Below, one piece after another: positions 1 through 11,257 of a stretch of DNA of 64,000 nt. The position numbers and the translations under genes are program-made. Below the pieces are notes generated by a model, which saw only the letters and a list, made by a program, of their open reading frames with translations, ran no database searches and was not told where the DNA came from. The DNA comes from Metallyticus violacea (lineage: Eukaryota > Arthropoda > Insecta > Mantodea > Metallyticidae): assembly GCA_030762175.1 (NCBI GenBank), contig CM060846.1, positions 238,078,512 through 238,142,511 of the forward strand, given 5' to 3'. How positions within the stretch are numbered: the stretch's first letter is position 1; each line of letters starts with the position of its first letter.

Positions 1-3
1 CAC

Positions 4-135
4 AGAAAAGAACAGCAACATTTGGCATTTTTTCAATCAGTAAGTCCAACATTTCATCCGTAATATCTTCAATTTCATCGCTGTTTACTTGATGATCCAA
101 CCACTGCAAAACCTTCTCCTCTTCTTCCAAATTTC
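4..135 (-). CDS. l(2)01289: Coding exon, linker half of thioredoxin-like module 4
   Basis: This 132-nt exon has a minus-strand acceptor ttttttctgcag and ends at the window edge, where the three remaining bases read gtg and fit the start of a donor. It is phase 1 at both ends if the same pattern holds. The product begins GNLEEEEKVLQWLDHQ, continues SDEIEDITDEMLDLLIEK and ends NVAVLF. By the module pattern the next exon, off the left edge, should be a further 183-nt thioredoxin half. The gene therefore continues beyond the window and holds at least four modules. Confidence 0.88.
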
Positions 136-738
136 CTGCAGAAAAAAAATGTCCTTATGTAAATATATAATTAAGGTTAACAATTAGTTTTTCTGTATAT
201 TAAGAAGCATTCATATGTGCATGACCCCTATGTACAACACACATTTGCATTGTGAATAAATGTCTATCTTCTTTTTACTTCATTGGTAATGCCTTTGACT
301 TTGTCAAGGACCCAGCTTATATTAAGGAAATACAGAAATACCATCCGAACTAAATTCTTAAGAGCATGCCATACAGAATATTGATATTTATCTATCAGAA
401 GATAAGAAAGAAGGAAGTAATTGGGGGGGGGGCAGCAGCATAGCTTTTAAATATCTTCTATATGCTGTTAGATTGAATAAAATCTTTATTATGACGAGAA
501 TATAATTTTCTAAGCAGATAAGCTCTTTATTTTTAGTAGGGTTGTTTTCCAGAAAAGACAATGTATTAATACCTCTGAGGTCTTTAATTGTTATATTAAG
601 TTAGGTTTAAATTAATAAGGAGAACAAGCTATTTATACAACAATCTGCTTTAGGTGATATGAAATAGAAGCTCTCAGAATTTTGGGGGGATATACCATTG
701 TGCCTTTTCATTAAAACTTTTACTTACTTATTTTTACT

Positions 739-781
739 TCTCTCTCTCTCTCTCTTTCACGCGCGCGCACACACACACACA
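739..781. repeat. CT/CG/CA microsatellite
   Basis: A (CT)n run passes through cgcgcgcg into (CA)n. Confidence 0.95.
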
Positions 782-984
782 TGAAAAATGAAACAAAACA
801 CAATGAACAATGTAATTAATATAACTAGATAAGCATAAAACATTTAGAAAGTCACAGATTTAGTGTCGCAATATTTCGAAAGCTCGTTCTCTTGTAGCAC
901 AAGAAGACAAATGAAGGTAGTAAAAATAAACATTGAATATCGATGGTAACGTTACGCATGGAAACAGATCAAACAAGCAACAGG

Positions 985-1020
985 AGTGGGTGAGAAAGAG
1001 AGAAAGAGAGAGAGAGAAAG
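985..1020. repeat. GA-rich simple repeat
   Basis: Interrupted GA/GAAA run in the 6.6-kb intron. Confidence 0.85.
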
Positions 1021-2189
1021 AATATAGATATATATTTATATTAATACGTAAGATTTAAACCCAGTAGGATATGCGCTTTATGCAAAAATATAGCTGCCAT
1101 TTCTGTAACTTTGAGTGAATGTTCGGAGCTAGAGTCCGTAACGCATCAATAAGTGTTAAATTAAATGCGTAATCGAAATACTTACTGCTAGACAAGGAAT
1201 GTTGGGCAACCGGCAAGGGAGACTTCATTTTAACAGAATGTCTGTGATTGTTCATACGGAGCGAAACAACACTGGTAGTTAAAGGTAGAAATATTCATTT
1301 CTAGGAACGTAGCAGCACTAGGAGAGACAGGAGAAGTGAACTTAACTGGAAATTTATAGTTAAGATTGGAATATGGAATTGATCGAGAGATTCTGAACCA
1401 TGGGTCCAAAGAATGAATATATATAATTCTAAAATAAAACCTTCAATGATCAATCACTAATTTATATATGCTACCCAAAAGGAAATCTATTACAAATGTG
1501 TAAGAGTACTTATTATCTGCTCTTAGAGCATATCTATATATCAATGCCTATTACTTTGCAGAAGAATTTATAAATAAACAATTACGTTTTCCTTGATGAC
1601 ATATTCACTATAATTTACAAAATATGGTATTTGCACTTCGAAAATTAGTGCTTATAATTCTTTTTAATAGAAAAACCAGACTTTTCTTATGAATTAATAC
1701 TGTAAAGCATTTCTCATATTAAAATGGGGCAAATATTTCATATACAACATGTACTGTATATAATTAAATATACAATGTAATGTATCATTTTAAACAATTT
1801 ATGCTCACTATATAATGCAAACTTGATATGTTCTATGTTCAAAGTATATTCCTGCATGAACCCTTTGAATACAGTTGAATTTTATGTTATGTTATAGTTT
1901 GAATCTGCATCTATTTATAAAACACAGCATATCTTTTGTTTTAGTTGTATTTTCTCTGAATCCAGAGGTAAAAACGAATGTTTACCTACGGTACTTATTA
2001 AGTAACCGTTCTATTATGAAGTTACTGCCAAGGACAGCTATGCTGGCATTCTAGCTTGCATAACATATCTTGTAAACGGAGTTATAGACACCGGGCTCCA
2101 ACAAGGAATAAAGTATTTTCGGACCCACATGTGAGATACTTGCATCCTGTATGTGCAAGGAATGTTTCCCCAAAAGTTTTTACATCTTC

Positions 2190-2300
2190 TTCTTATTTGG
2201 CGCTCAGTCCGGGGTAAGCCTTGGCCTGCCGCGGCGACCTCTCTTTCTTCTACCTGCGTCTTATGACTTCATTGAAAGAGGGCAGTATTACATTTAATAC
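2190..2300 (+). repeat. Dispersed repeat shared with 43,040
   Basis: Shares gcctgccgcggcgacc, ttctacctgcgtctta and gacttcattgaaagagg with the segment at 43,040-43,150 at roughly three-quarters identity by eye. The type is unknown. Confidence 0.6.
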
Positions 2301-3147
2301 TTGTAAACGTTCGCTATTACTATTGAACTGCAAGTATATCCCGATAACATCACAGTTGAAAATCAAGCCTTTATTGTGCGCCTTGTGTCCTTGTAATATT
2401 ATACTTACTCTCCATCCTCCATCGGTCCTGGTGGTGTAGGGGTAACCATACTTGCCTCCTAAACTCAAAATAAAGGGTTCGATCCCGGCCAGGATCTATG
2501 GATTTTTTCGGGCGTAAGTATGGCTTCCTTCGGAAGGGAAGTAAAGCCCTGGGTCCCGTGTCAAACATTTAAGGCACAATAAAGAACCTCAAGCCTGAAA
2601 GAAGAGGCCTCTTAGCAAAATTTGTAGGCCGTTTCACGCCCTGAATAGTCCAGGCAAACTACCTCAAAAAGGGGTCGATTTATAACAAAATTCCTAACAG
2701 GGTAAATTCAGCGGAATTGGGTAGAAGAAGTGGTTACAAATGCTGGGTAAAAATTCAGGAGCTGAATGTTTGCAGCCGCCGAGGGGTGGGAGTTGAAAGG
2801 CGGGAAAATAGGTTTTTCGCGATTTGTGGCGTATATACTTATTTTATCGAAAAAAAGTTTACTGAGGAAGTTGTAGATAATTAAGAAATCTATAACTTTT
2901 GTACGTAACGTTTTTTCAGATAACCTCAAAACTTTGGAGTAAAACGCGAAAAACTGAATTTTTGGTGTTTAATTTTTTACTCCACCAAAAAATCCAATCT
3001 TTATGAAATTTGGTACAACTGAAGCTATTTCTATTCCAAATAAGTACTGTTGTTCCAAAAAATATCATTGTAAATAACAGAAAAATGATAAGAAAAAGTG
3101 TTTACAATACGAATTAACTCCTTGCCCCTTTTCACTGTTTAACGATA

Positions 3148-3387
3148 ATGGGTTCAAAAAGCGTTAAACATGTTTTTTACGCAGATTTCACAAGTCTCAA
3201 TGCTTTACCTAACCATGACAATCTTGAAGATATTCTACCCGGAACTGAATGTACAGAACAAGAAGAAAATGAAGATGAGGAAGAAGAAGAAAACAAGAGG
3301 AAGAATAATGAACAGTGTTTAACACCCGTTTTTGCTACAGAGGCACCACAGCAATGGACACTGATGATACATGAGATGAAATGGTAA
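3148..3387 (+). pseudogene. Short acidic ORF inside the long-inverted-repeat element, 3' part overwritten by a SINE
   Basis: From the ATG at 3,148 the reading frame gives MGSKSVKHVFYADFTSLNAL, then an acidic run of Glu and Asp and a KRKN segment. The natural sequence ends at about 3,305, where a SINE was inserted; the remaining codons to 3,387 are SINE sequence. After the SINE, at 3,588, a similar basic stretch resumes (KRKKN) and soon stops. The ORF sits between the inverted repeats and could be what is left of the element's own gene. I do not recognise the protein, and it may be a chance ORF. Confidence 0.35.
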
Positions 3388-3587
3388 ATTGGGAAAGGAT
3401 TTATTTTTAAGGAAGGAATCGTTCCAGGCCTAAGTTTAGGGTACCTCCCCGGTATTTGCCATTTATGAGGACTGAGGAAAACCTGGATAAAATCCTCAGT
3501 CAGGGAGGACGGTCCTAGCGGTATTCGAACCCAAACCTCCCGCTCACGAGTCCGCGCCTTAACGATCTCGGCACCCGTGGCGGTAAA
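3306..3587 (-). repeat. SINE family B copy, nested inside the long-inverted-repeat element
   Basis: On the minus strand the head is tRNA-like, with a ggccgag-gttaaggcgcg A-box region and a ggttcgaat B-box near 3,520-3,585. The target duplication AAGAGGAAGAA is present at 3,295-3,305 and 3,588-3,598. Copies of the same family lie at 6,028-6,313, 24,921-25,168 and 53,789-54,073. Confidence 0.88.
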
Positions 3588-3885
3588 AAGAGGAAGAAGA
3601 ATATGAGGAATTACAAATAAAAAGAGTTAAAATATAATTTTTGTATGTTCGTTAATATACTAAATGTTCAATAAACAAAGTTCATTGGATTCCCGTTACG
3701 TTGTTTTTTTTTTATTAACTGATAATTTTATTGAATTAAATTGAATGCAAATAATTTAACAACCTTAAAAATTCATAAATAAAATCGTTAATAATATTTT
3801 GTATCAATTTATTAAAGTGGCTTAAATAAATAATATCTTTTTAAGTAAAATGAGAAAAATCACCCGAAAAAATGAGATTTTTCAG

Positions 3886-3921
<36 letters not shown>

Positions 3922-6027
3922 TTAACGATATTTTTTGCTTGTGGCACTAATGTTTTACTTTTTTTATGAAAGTTGAAGTAATTACAAAAAAATAAGTTAT
4001 AAAAATTGTCTAGCACAAAAAAAAAATTACCTTTTTGAGCGACTGGAAAAAAATGTTTTTTCGAAAATCGTTAATTTCTCCGAAACGAATAAAATTAATG
4101 CAAAATTTTTTACTTATTTGGAAAAAAATAGCTTCAATTGTACCAAATTTCAAAACCGTTGGATTTTTTTTTTTGGGGCGGAATGAAAAATGAAAAATTC
4201 AGTTTTTCGTTTTTTACTCCAAAATTTTGAGGTTATCTGAAAAAATGTTATATACAAACGTTATAGATTTTTTAATTATCTACAAATTCGTAATTTAACT
4301 TTTTTCGATAAAATAAGTATTTACGCCGCAAATCGTGAATAACGAATTTTCACCGCTTTCAAACCCCACCCATCAGCGGCTGCAAACATTCAGCTCCTGA
4401 ATTTTTTACCCAGCATTAGTAACCACCTCTTCTATCCTCTGAGTTTGCCCTGTTAGGAATTTTGCTGTAACAAAAAGATAGTTCGCCTGAACTATGAATA
4501 GAATGGGACGCTGATGACCTTAGATGTTAAACAGCTTCCGTAAATAAAAAAAATAATAAATAAATAAATAAATAAAAATGAAAATAAAATACCTATCCTC
4601 CACATTCTTCTTTCTCCTTAACATTATTGTTTATTCTCTGCATTTAATGCAATATAAAATTGATTGATTTTCTTATTTATCAGCTTTTATATTATTACTT
4701 CATTGATTTAACCATTTATCTCTATATATTCTATGCATATATAATGTGTGTGTGTTTGTGTAAATACAAAGTGTTAATGAACAACACGAAAATATTTGTT
4801 CCTCATATACAGGGGTTCTTAGACACGTAATTTGAGATAGGAACCGAGGGCAAATTATTTCATACTTACCTGTGAGGGCTTAAGGTTTCCAAAGAGTGTG
4901 CATACCACCGACTTTCAAACACCGCAGTTCAGATTTAAATATAGTACGATGTAGATGATTTATATTACAGAATCTTTCTCGGAGAATCTCAACAGATTTT
5001 ACTGCACAACCACGTTTGCCTTTTCTTCAATTTGTAATTCATTTCGTGAGATATTTTATCTTGTGTCTTTTGATTACAAAATAATTGTTGAGTGAATCAA
5101 CTGACAGATATCTCGCAATATTAGGAAATCTGTGCAATGCTGACTTTGTTTCTAACAACTGAATTTCTACTTGCATACCAGTGCAATGACATGCAATCAT
5201 ATGCTTAGCCTGCAATTTTGCAGCTAGTTGTGAAAATGCTGTTTATTCGTTATAAACAACCAGGCTTTCTTCAATTATTATGGAGGCGTTAATAAATTAC
5301 AATACAACTTTAAACGCTATTTAGCATTAGTGTAAATTTCCGGGTATCATATTGTAATCAATTCATTAGCCCGTAACTTCAACAGTTTAGGCTATGACTC
5401 GTATCTCAAAGTATTTGTCTTGCACCTTTCTACATGCAGTGGACATATTTCGGTGTGTTTATTAACACTCTGCATATATGTATACATTTAAGTGCTAATT
5501 TATTTATTTTTATTTAATTGTTTTTCAGGGTCTTCATAGAGCTCCACAAACTTATCACTGATTTCTGGTTTCCTCACTCAACTCTGAGGATCTTGCACAA
5601 TGCTCGCAGGTAACACTTAGCGAATTTACGATGGCCAATTCCGTCCAACCACTAGCATGACATAAGTAACTGACACTAACCCAGGTGCTGACCTGCATGC
5701 ACATCGTACTAAAATGCATGCTAACACTAACAGCATGGGAAAGCAATGCAACTACGGAAGACAGCCACCGAGGGTTGTGTATGTGGGGTCCACCTTTAAT
5801 GAGCAAAACCTACCCTGATTCTTGCTTTGTCTTTACATTCTGACTTGACTTCTGGACTACTTGATACGTGATTTTTCTCCTGATTTTAAGTTGACATCTT
5901 TATTTATTCTTTTCACTTCCTGTCTTGTAGTTCATACCACGTGCACACTAGTATCATTACGAGCTCAGTAAATCAGTACCCGAAATTAGCAAATGTAAGA
6001 CACATAGGTATATTGGTTTTTTTTTTA

Positions 6028-6313
6028 AGTGCCACTTAATGCCCATTTTAACTACGAGGCATCACAGGTGGTGCACACTGATGATACATGAGCTAAAATG
6101 ATAAATTGGGAAAGAGTTTTTTTTTTTTTTTTTTTTAAGGAAGGAAACGTTCCAGGCCTAAGTTTAATGTACCTTTCCGGCTTTTGCCATTTATGAGGAC
6201 TGTGGAAAACCGGGAAAAAAACTTCAGTCAGGAAGGACGATCCTGGCGGGATTCGAACACCAGATCTCCTTCTCACGAGTTCGCGTCTTAACGACCTCGG
6301 CCACCCATGGCGG
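6028..6313 (-). repeat. SINE family B copy
   Basis: Same family as 3,306-3,587, on the minus strand. The tRNA-like head (A-box around tggccgaggtcgttaag, B-box ggtgttcgaatccc) is at the right end, near 6,240-6,310. The tail ends in a T-run at 6,016-6,026 on the plus strand. It includes the extra 3' segment tgcccattttaac that is also seen in the 24.9-kb copy. Confidence 0.82.
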
Positions 6314-6765
6314 TTTATGTACTGGTGTGTAAAACTAAATCGTGTGTATTCTCAAAGTGTATTCTCTAACTAGTACTACTCTTCCGAACCCTGAAATTAA
6401 GAGAAAATTTCGGCAATCAAGTCGATGGCGCCCAAACTGTACCAGAAGTAACATTGATGCCGTTTCAGGTAATATTACGGAATAAAATACTGCGCCATTT
6501 CCATTTTATTCAGGGGAAAAAAAACGTAGACTTTTATTCAGTTCTCTCTGCTATGTTTTTATGTGAATATTACTTTGTACGAAAGACAGAACACTATCTA
6601 GATCTTACAGTGGAAAATGGCTACTGGAGGAAAATGAATGAAACTTGAATGTAGCTGAGAGCACTTCGACAATTAATGTAGCCAAGACATACTTACAGAA
6701 ACCACTTATGGTGAACATGCTGAGTAGTTCAGTATTGAAAGTCATAAATGTAAAGAGTTACCAAC

Positions 6766-6948
6766 CTTCGTAAATTGTGGGTATTCCTGCTTCAAAGTAT
6801 ACCAATGCTGGTATTTTTTCAATTCCATATTCGGCAGCTTCTTCTCGATTATCTATCTTCACAAAGACAATGCCGAGAGTATCGCATTCATCATCAATGT
6901 TCTCAAGTTCGTCCATTACGTGCTGTGACTTCCGATCATTATTATCAT
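6766..6948 (-). CDS. l(2)01289: Coding exon, second half of thioredoxin-like module 3, no CXXC
   Basis: This 183-nt exon is phase 1 at both ends. The acceptor is tctgttctag and the donor is gttggt, a weaker donor than in the other exons. A nearby gtaact three bases further on would shift the exon by one codon (GTTG added), so the exact end is the least certain of the set; equal length with the 8,481 and 19,788 exons favours gttggt. The product reads DDNDRKSQHVMDELENI, then DDECDTLGIVFVKIDN, EYGIEKIPALVYFEAGIP and TIYEG. The IP pair marks the thioredoxin cis-proline. The CXXC position is lost. Confidence 0.9.
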
Positions 6949-7648
6949 CTAGAACAGAAAAACATTGTTATAAACAAGGTTGATAATTGCAATGTTTTCA
7001 ATTTGTTTTTTTTTAAAAAGTTCATTGGTTCTTTGGCTCTTATATCAGAATTTTTCTCCCAGGTTTTTGCAGATTATTATGCAGCAATCTCTGTGCTAAA
7101 CATATGCACTTTAAGCAAAGAGCTTCAATGCGTCATGTACAATAGATTTTTCAATTGAAATAGATACTAAGTTATTTCGGTGCTGCTAGCTTCTTCAATG
7201 ACTTCTAGCGCAATCCTTTACAGTAAAATGATTTAAAGTGCAATACTTTTTAACAACACATGCTCTTAAAACGGTTCTAATATAAACGTTCTTGGTGTTA
7301 AAACTGACACATGCAAAATTATTAATATATATTTCTTTAATAGACATTAGACATTCAAGTTAATTAAAGGATAAAACACAAGCTAATTTTGCATCTAGAT
7401 AGGCCATAGAATGCGTTAATATGTGCTAAAACTCTTTCTTAGATATGGTGAGTTTTTTTTCTCTTTTTCTTGTCCACCAGATTTAATTTATATTACATAA
7501 CAAATGTTATCGTTAGGCATTCTTATTTTACACTTATTTATATTTCTCAGTTATCGTTGCTCATTCTCAGCTAAAAGATGGACTATATATAACGTGTCGA
7601 TTGAAGAAAAAAGCAATGAAATTTTATGACTACTTTACAGATACTTAC
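6949..7648 (-). other. 700-bp intron
   Basis: Intron between the exons at 7,649-7,780 and 6,766-6,948. It is AT-rich, with no recognisable repeat or RNA gene. Confidence 0.85.
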
Positions 7649-7780
7649 AGAACAAAACGGCCAGCGTTTTGCCGTCCTTCACCATCTTATCCAACATTTC
7701 ATCAGTTACATCTTCTATTTCATCCTTTTCTAATTGTTCCACTAACCATTCTAATATCTCATCTTCGTTATCCATATCAC
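7649..7780 (-). CDS. l(2)01289: Coding exon, linker half of thioredoxin-like module 3
   Basis: This 132-nt exon is phase 1 at both ends, with acceptor tgtcttacag and donor gtaagt on the minus strand. It encodes GDMDNEDEILEWLVEQLE, the motif DEIEDVTDEMLDKMV and the strand KTLAVLF. It is the same length as the exon at 4-135 and closely similar to it (both have a DEIED-T-DEMLD core), which suggests these two modules arose by a relatively recent tandem duplication or are under the same constraint. The introns on either side are both 700 bp. Confidence 0.9.
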
Positions 7781-8480
7781 CTGTAAGACAGAATATTAAT
7801 TAAAGATTTGAAGCTCTCCCGGCGTTGGATATGAATACTGGTTTCATGGATTATCAGCTAAGTACCCCGAGGAAGGCCACGAAGTCACTTGATTCAAAAC
7901 TTGGTGGATAATCCAACATTCTACAAAAATGCTAAAATATAAAAGCACAGAATCGAAATCCTTATAACCCAGAAGCCCACAGAAGAGAGACTGTTTTCGA
8001 ATAGTGGATATAGAAGGTGTATGAGTGCTGGACTTTTATCTTGTGCGTCAACTATAATGTTGTTTTTCTTATCAATTTGGAATTACAGGAAGCATGCTCT
8101 CTCAAAATAAATAATTTACAATTGTAAACACCAAGCTTTAAAAATCCTTCATTTCAAAAGTGTTAGGTTGAAATTCAATGTTACAATCATTCATTTGCTG
8201 TTTAATTTAGCACGGCATTTTTTCAAAGTAAAGCAAGGAAGTAAAGACTCTGGAAGCTATAATACCTGCGACTAGCACTGAGTAATAGGAATAGAATATT
8301 TTTATATACGACCATGCCTTTTATTTCAAAATCAGTTGCTTTTATGGAGCATATGTTTCGTTCAAGTTAAATATGTACTTAGGAAATTAAATTACACTAT
8401 ATTATGTAAAACAGTGTCTTACGCAGTAATACGTCTGTCAGTATATCACGTTAAAATAAATAATTTAAGCCTGTGCTTAC
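7781..8480 (-). other. 700-bp intron
   Basis: Intron between the exons at 8,481-8,663 and 7,649-7,780. Nothing recognisable inside. Its length equals that of the next intron, but I see no obvious sequence similarity between the two. Confidence 0.85.
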
Positions 8481-8663
8481 CATCATAGACATTGGGAATT
8501 CCTTTCTCAAAATATACAATTGATGGCATGTCATCAATTCCATATTCTTTAGCAACGGAATCGTCATCAATCTTGACAAACTGGATACCATGTTTGTCAC
8601 AATCATCATCAATTGTCTCCAAATCACCCAAAACTTGCATTGAGTCTTCGTCTTCATTGTCAT
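8481..8663 (-). CDS. l(2)01289: Coding exon, second half of thioredoxin-like module 2, no CXXC
   Basis: This 183-nt exon is phase 1 at both ends, with acceptor cttattttcag and donor gtaagc on the minus strand. The product starts DNEDEDSMQVLGDLETI, continues DDDCDKHGIQFVKIDDDS and EYGIDDMPSIVYFEKGIP, and ends NVYDG. The MP of DDMPS is the cis-proline position of a thioredoxin fold. The active-site CXXC is replaced by acidic residues, so this module is unlikely to do thiol-disulfide exchange. A single cysteine in DDDCDK is shared with the exon at 6,766. The acidic composition recalls calsequestrin-like luminal proteins, but the repeat pattern fits the multi-thioredoxin family better. Confidence 0.92.
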
Positions 8664-9594
8664 CTGAAAATAAGAATTATATAATAAGGGTATCATTAAA
8701 TGGTGCTATCTATATAAAATGCCTTTACCATAAGTATAATTGCTATGTATTATCAATTTTCTCCTGTATCCGTATTTAATATATATATATAAAAATAACT
8801 ATTCACAGTTTTCCATTACTGTGAAATTAATATTATTTCCGTGGGAATCACTAGACCGTTTCATATATTGCATTTACATTTTTAATATGCCCTTATTTGC
8901 ATTAATAAAAAACGCTATTAGCTCATAAAGTTTCTATGAATCTTATTCAATGCTCCATTTTCATTAATTTATGTAATAAATTTCGGATCATAAGCTTGTG
9001 AGTTACTTGATACCTATAACTTCACCTGCAAAAATTATAACTACATATTTCAAATAAATGTTAACACAGCCCTTTTGTAGTCATATAGTTTAATTCGACT
9101 CCCCCCTTGATATTTCTGTTCAGTGCTCTTAAATTGTGACATGATATATAGCATGTCTGCAATGCAATAATGTAGCTAATTATACTCAGCAGTATTTTAT
9201 GAGTAGGAATATTGACTACCCGAACAATATTAACCATCGTTAAATATTCTCATTTGCTAGGTGCAAAGATATATTTGTGATCACCTAAACTTGTAACAAT
9301 ACCCAAATTGAAATTTACCTCTTTGAAAATGCTACATGAATTTCATTCATTTTCACTAGTAGTAATGATATTTAAAATGCCATATCACGACCGTTTCAAA
9401 ATTATTTGATTTACAAAATAAATAAAATTATACAATGCAAAATGACCTGTAAAACAATGGATTGCGTGGCTTCACTATCCGCTAGATGAGTCAGGTCACC
9501 TGGCATGTGCATATATTAGAGGAAATAGGAATGCTTAAATAAAAAGAACATGTTTTGCTTGCAATAAAATTCTCATGTCATGCATAATACTTAC
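8664..9594 (-). other. 931-bp intron
   Basis: Intron between the exons at 9,595-9,738 and 8,481-8,663. AT-rich, with nothing recognisable inside. Confidence 0.85.
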
Positions 9595-9738
9595 AGAAGA
9601 GAACAACCAGGCTATCCACTGAGTCAATGAGTGTGTCAAGCGTTTTTGCTGTAACATCCTCAATAACGTCATCTTCATCTCCAGTTGATTTGTTTGTTAC
9701 CAGCCATTCAAGAACATCTTCCTCCTTAGTTAATTCAC
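9595..9738 (-). CDS. l(2)01289: Coding exon, linker half of thioredoxin-like module 2
   Basis: This 144-nt exon is phase 1 at both ends, with acceptor tgtttcatag and donor gtaagt on the minus strand. It encodes GELTKEEDVLEWLVTN, a glycine/acid-rich loop and a stretch ending SLVVLF. It is one codon longer than the 36,980 exon and four codons longer than the 132-nt exons at 7,649 and 4; the extra residues lie in the polar loop STGDEDD. In the mature protein it follows the IPIIYTG end of module 1 and leads into the exon at 8,481. The repeated pattern E-V-L-x-W-L, then I-E-D-V-T and V-L-F is shared by all linker exons. No redox cysteine is present. Confidence 0.88.
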
Positions 9739-10217
9739 CTATGAAACAGAATGTGCTTTCTTCAATATGAAAATACAATAAATATATATTTAGTTATTTT
9801 ATGAATACATATTAGTATATATAGATCGATAGAGAGCTTCACCATTAATCTATTCAATATTCTGTATCATTGGCTATATAAATGCCTTACATAAGCATTC
9901 CAAGCAAAACATGTACCCTAGTAGTTCATCTCTGCAGATAAAAGGTATGTAGGGGTCAAGGTTGGGACATGACGTGTAAAGTGCTTTGTATAATCAGGTT
10001 ATTTCAGTTACGGGCGGCAGAGTGCGGCTGTATACTGATAGCAAACAGTCGTCAAAACAGTACAGTGGTTGTGCAAGTAGCAGCTTGCCTTAAGATTTAG
10101 GGAAGTTTTGTCAACCAGTGGTTATGCGTTCATGTTACCTGGTGCTTTCATTGTGTGTAAATTGAGTGCTAACTGTTATTCGTTAGCTAGTTCAGTACGT
10201 AAACATAGTCTTGAAGA

Positions 10218-10400
10218 ATGGGATTGATCTACAATACATATGCAAAATCCAATTCTTGCAGAGAAGTAGTAGGGCGATTGGCAAGAAAATTTCCTGGCAA
10301 TCCAGGCAGAGAAACTGTACACCAATTTGTTAAAAATTTACGACATATAAAATCTCTAAATCACAACAAACGTGTCCAACTCTGTATTCTTACGAAATAA
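10218..10400 (+). pseudogene. DUF4817-type transposon helix-turn-helix fragment
   Basis: A 60-codon reading frame contains SNSCREVVGRLARKFPGN, then ETVHQFVKNLR. This matches the general shape of DUF4817-type transposase N-termini, which have a short helix-turn-helix with an RFPG-like core. It stops after HNKRV, and no downstream catalytic part follows. It is an isolated remnant in the 10-kb intron. The family call is from memory and moderate. Confidence 0.5.
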
Positions 10401-11257
10401 AAGTTAAGATGAAATATAAGACTTTCCTAGGCAAATGCCGGCGCAAGTATTGCCGCTGAAGGACGCCCCTTGCAATACATCTTATAGGCCAGGTTAGTAC
10501 TTAGTTTTATAAGCATCAGTATTAAAAGCACTGTGTCATGCTTTTAGCAAAAATGTAAATACTAAAATAACAAACACTATTTTTAAGTGGCGACACTATC
10601 TTTCATATTCTAGTTGCATATATTGTAATAAGCACCAAGTAACCGCGTTCACGCCCGTACAGGACATGTAAAATATGCGCAAAAACGCATAGTAAATGCC
10701 TTTAAAAACTTTAGCCGTTCTCAATTTTATATTTCCACAAAATATTCAAGAACTTGAACTGGTATTTGTTGATCTAAAAGTCCTGTCTCAGCGAGCAAGT
10801 AGTGTTGATGTGATGTCCTTGAAAAGTCGGTGTAAGGGTGTACGGATAATATGATTTAAGAATGCACTATACACCTAAGAGGTATAAGGTGATTGACTGA
10901 CCGACATCTATGAAACAACTGAGGCACTAAATCATTTTACACTCAAGAAATGTAGACCCCAAGCATTTCCTTCTCTTGATAAATAGCCGAAACCTTTTGA
11001 TGAGAACTGTAATAGAATTTATAATCGGCGCCCCGAGGGTATTTTAATATCTATATGTATTACATTTAATGTTATTGTTTTCAGTGAGGAACTAGAAGTC
11101 TCTATTTACTTATATAAATATCAGTGACATTTGTAATGATTTCTCATACGTTACTGAAGTATAAGTAGTAGAGATAAATGGCAATTTTATATGTGAATCG
11201 GAAAATGAATATTAAAGTAGCGCTTTTAGGTTTTTTTTTTTTTTTTTTTTTTTTTTT

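Larger units (their letters stand above)
2646..4494. mobile_element. Long-terminal-inverted-repeat element inserted in a SINE
   Basis: This 1,849-bp element starts TAGTCCAGGCAAACTA and ends TAGTTCGCCTGAACTA, which are inverted copies of each other. The inverted repeats extend with drift for roughly 370-410 bp on each side (about 2,646-3,060 and 4,080-4,494), sharing for example ctgaatgtttgcagccgc near 2,762 and its complement near 4,375. A 4-bp duplication TGAA flanks it (2,642-2,645 and 4,495-4,498), and the outside sequence is a continuous SINE. No transposase is visible, so it is non-autonomous or gutted. It contains a short acidic ORF at 3,148-3,387, broken by a SINE insertion. I cannot assign the superfamily. 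Confidence 0.85.
2422..4592 (+). repeat. SINE family A copy, split by a long-inverted-repeat element
   Basis: The tRNA-like head begins near 2,424 with an A-box-like tggtgtaggggt and a B-box-like ggttcgatccc near 2,478. The body runs through the shared phrases ttcggaagggaag and cctcaagcctgaaag to tgaa at 2,645. After the inserted element it resumes at about 4,499 with gaatgggacgctgatgacc and ends in a (TAAA)n-like tail. Imperfect 10-bp target duplications lie at 2,412-2,421 and 4,593-4,602 (CCATCCTCCA against CTATCCTCCA). Without the insertion the SINE is about 318 bp. Other copies lie at 14,829, 33,098, 48,615 and 50,350. Confidence 0.88.
136..6765 (-). other. 6.6-kb intron with nested transposons
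   Basis: Intron between the exons at 6,766-6,948 and 4-135. It holds a CT/CA microsatellite near 739-781, a GA-rich run near 985-1,020, a shared repeat at 2,190-2,300, the nested SINE and inverted-repeat element at 2,422-4,602, and a SINE at about 6,028-6,313. I see nothing recognisable at 1,030-2,190 or 4,603-6,027. Confidence 0.8.

Noticed and set aside
739..781. CRISPR-like or regulatory array
   Set aside because: It is a simple dinucleotide microsatellite, and the window is eukaryotic.
6775..7158. Plus-strand ORF of 127 codons over an exon
   Set aside because: It is the reverse side of the true exon at 6,766-6,948 and runs on into intron.
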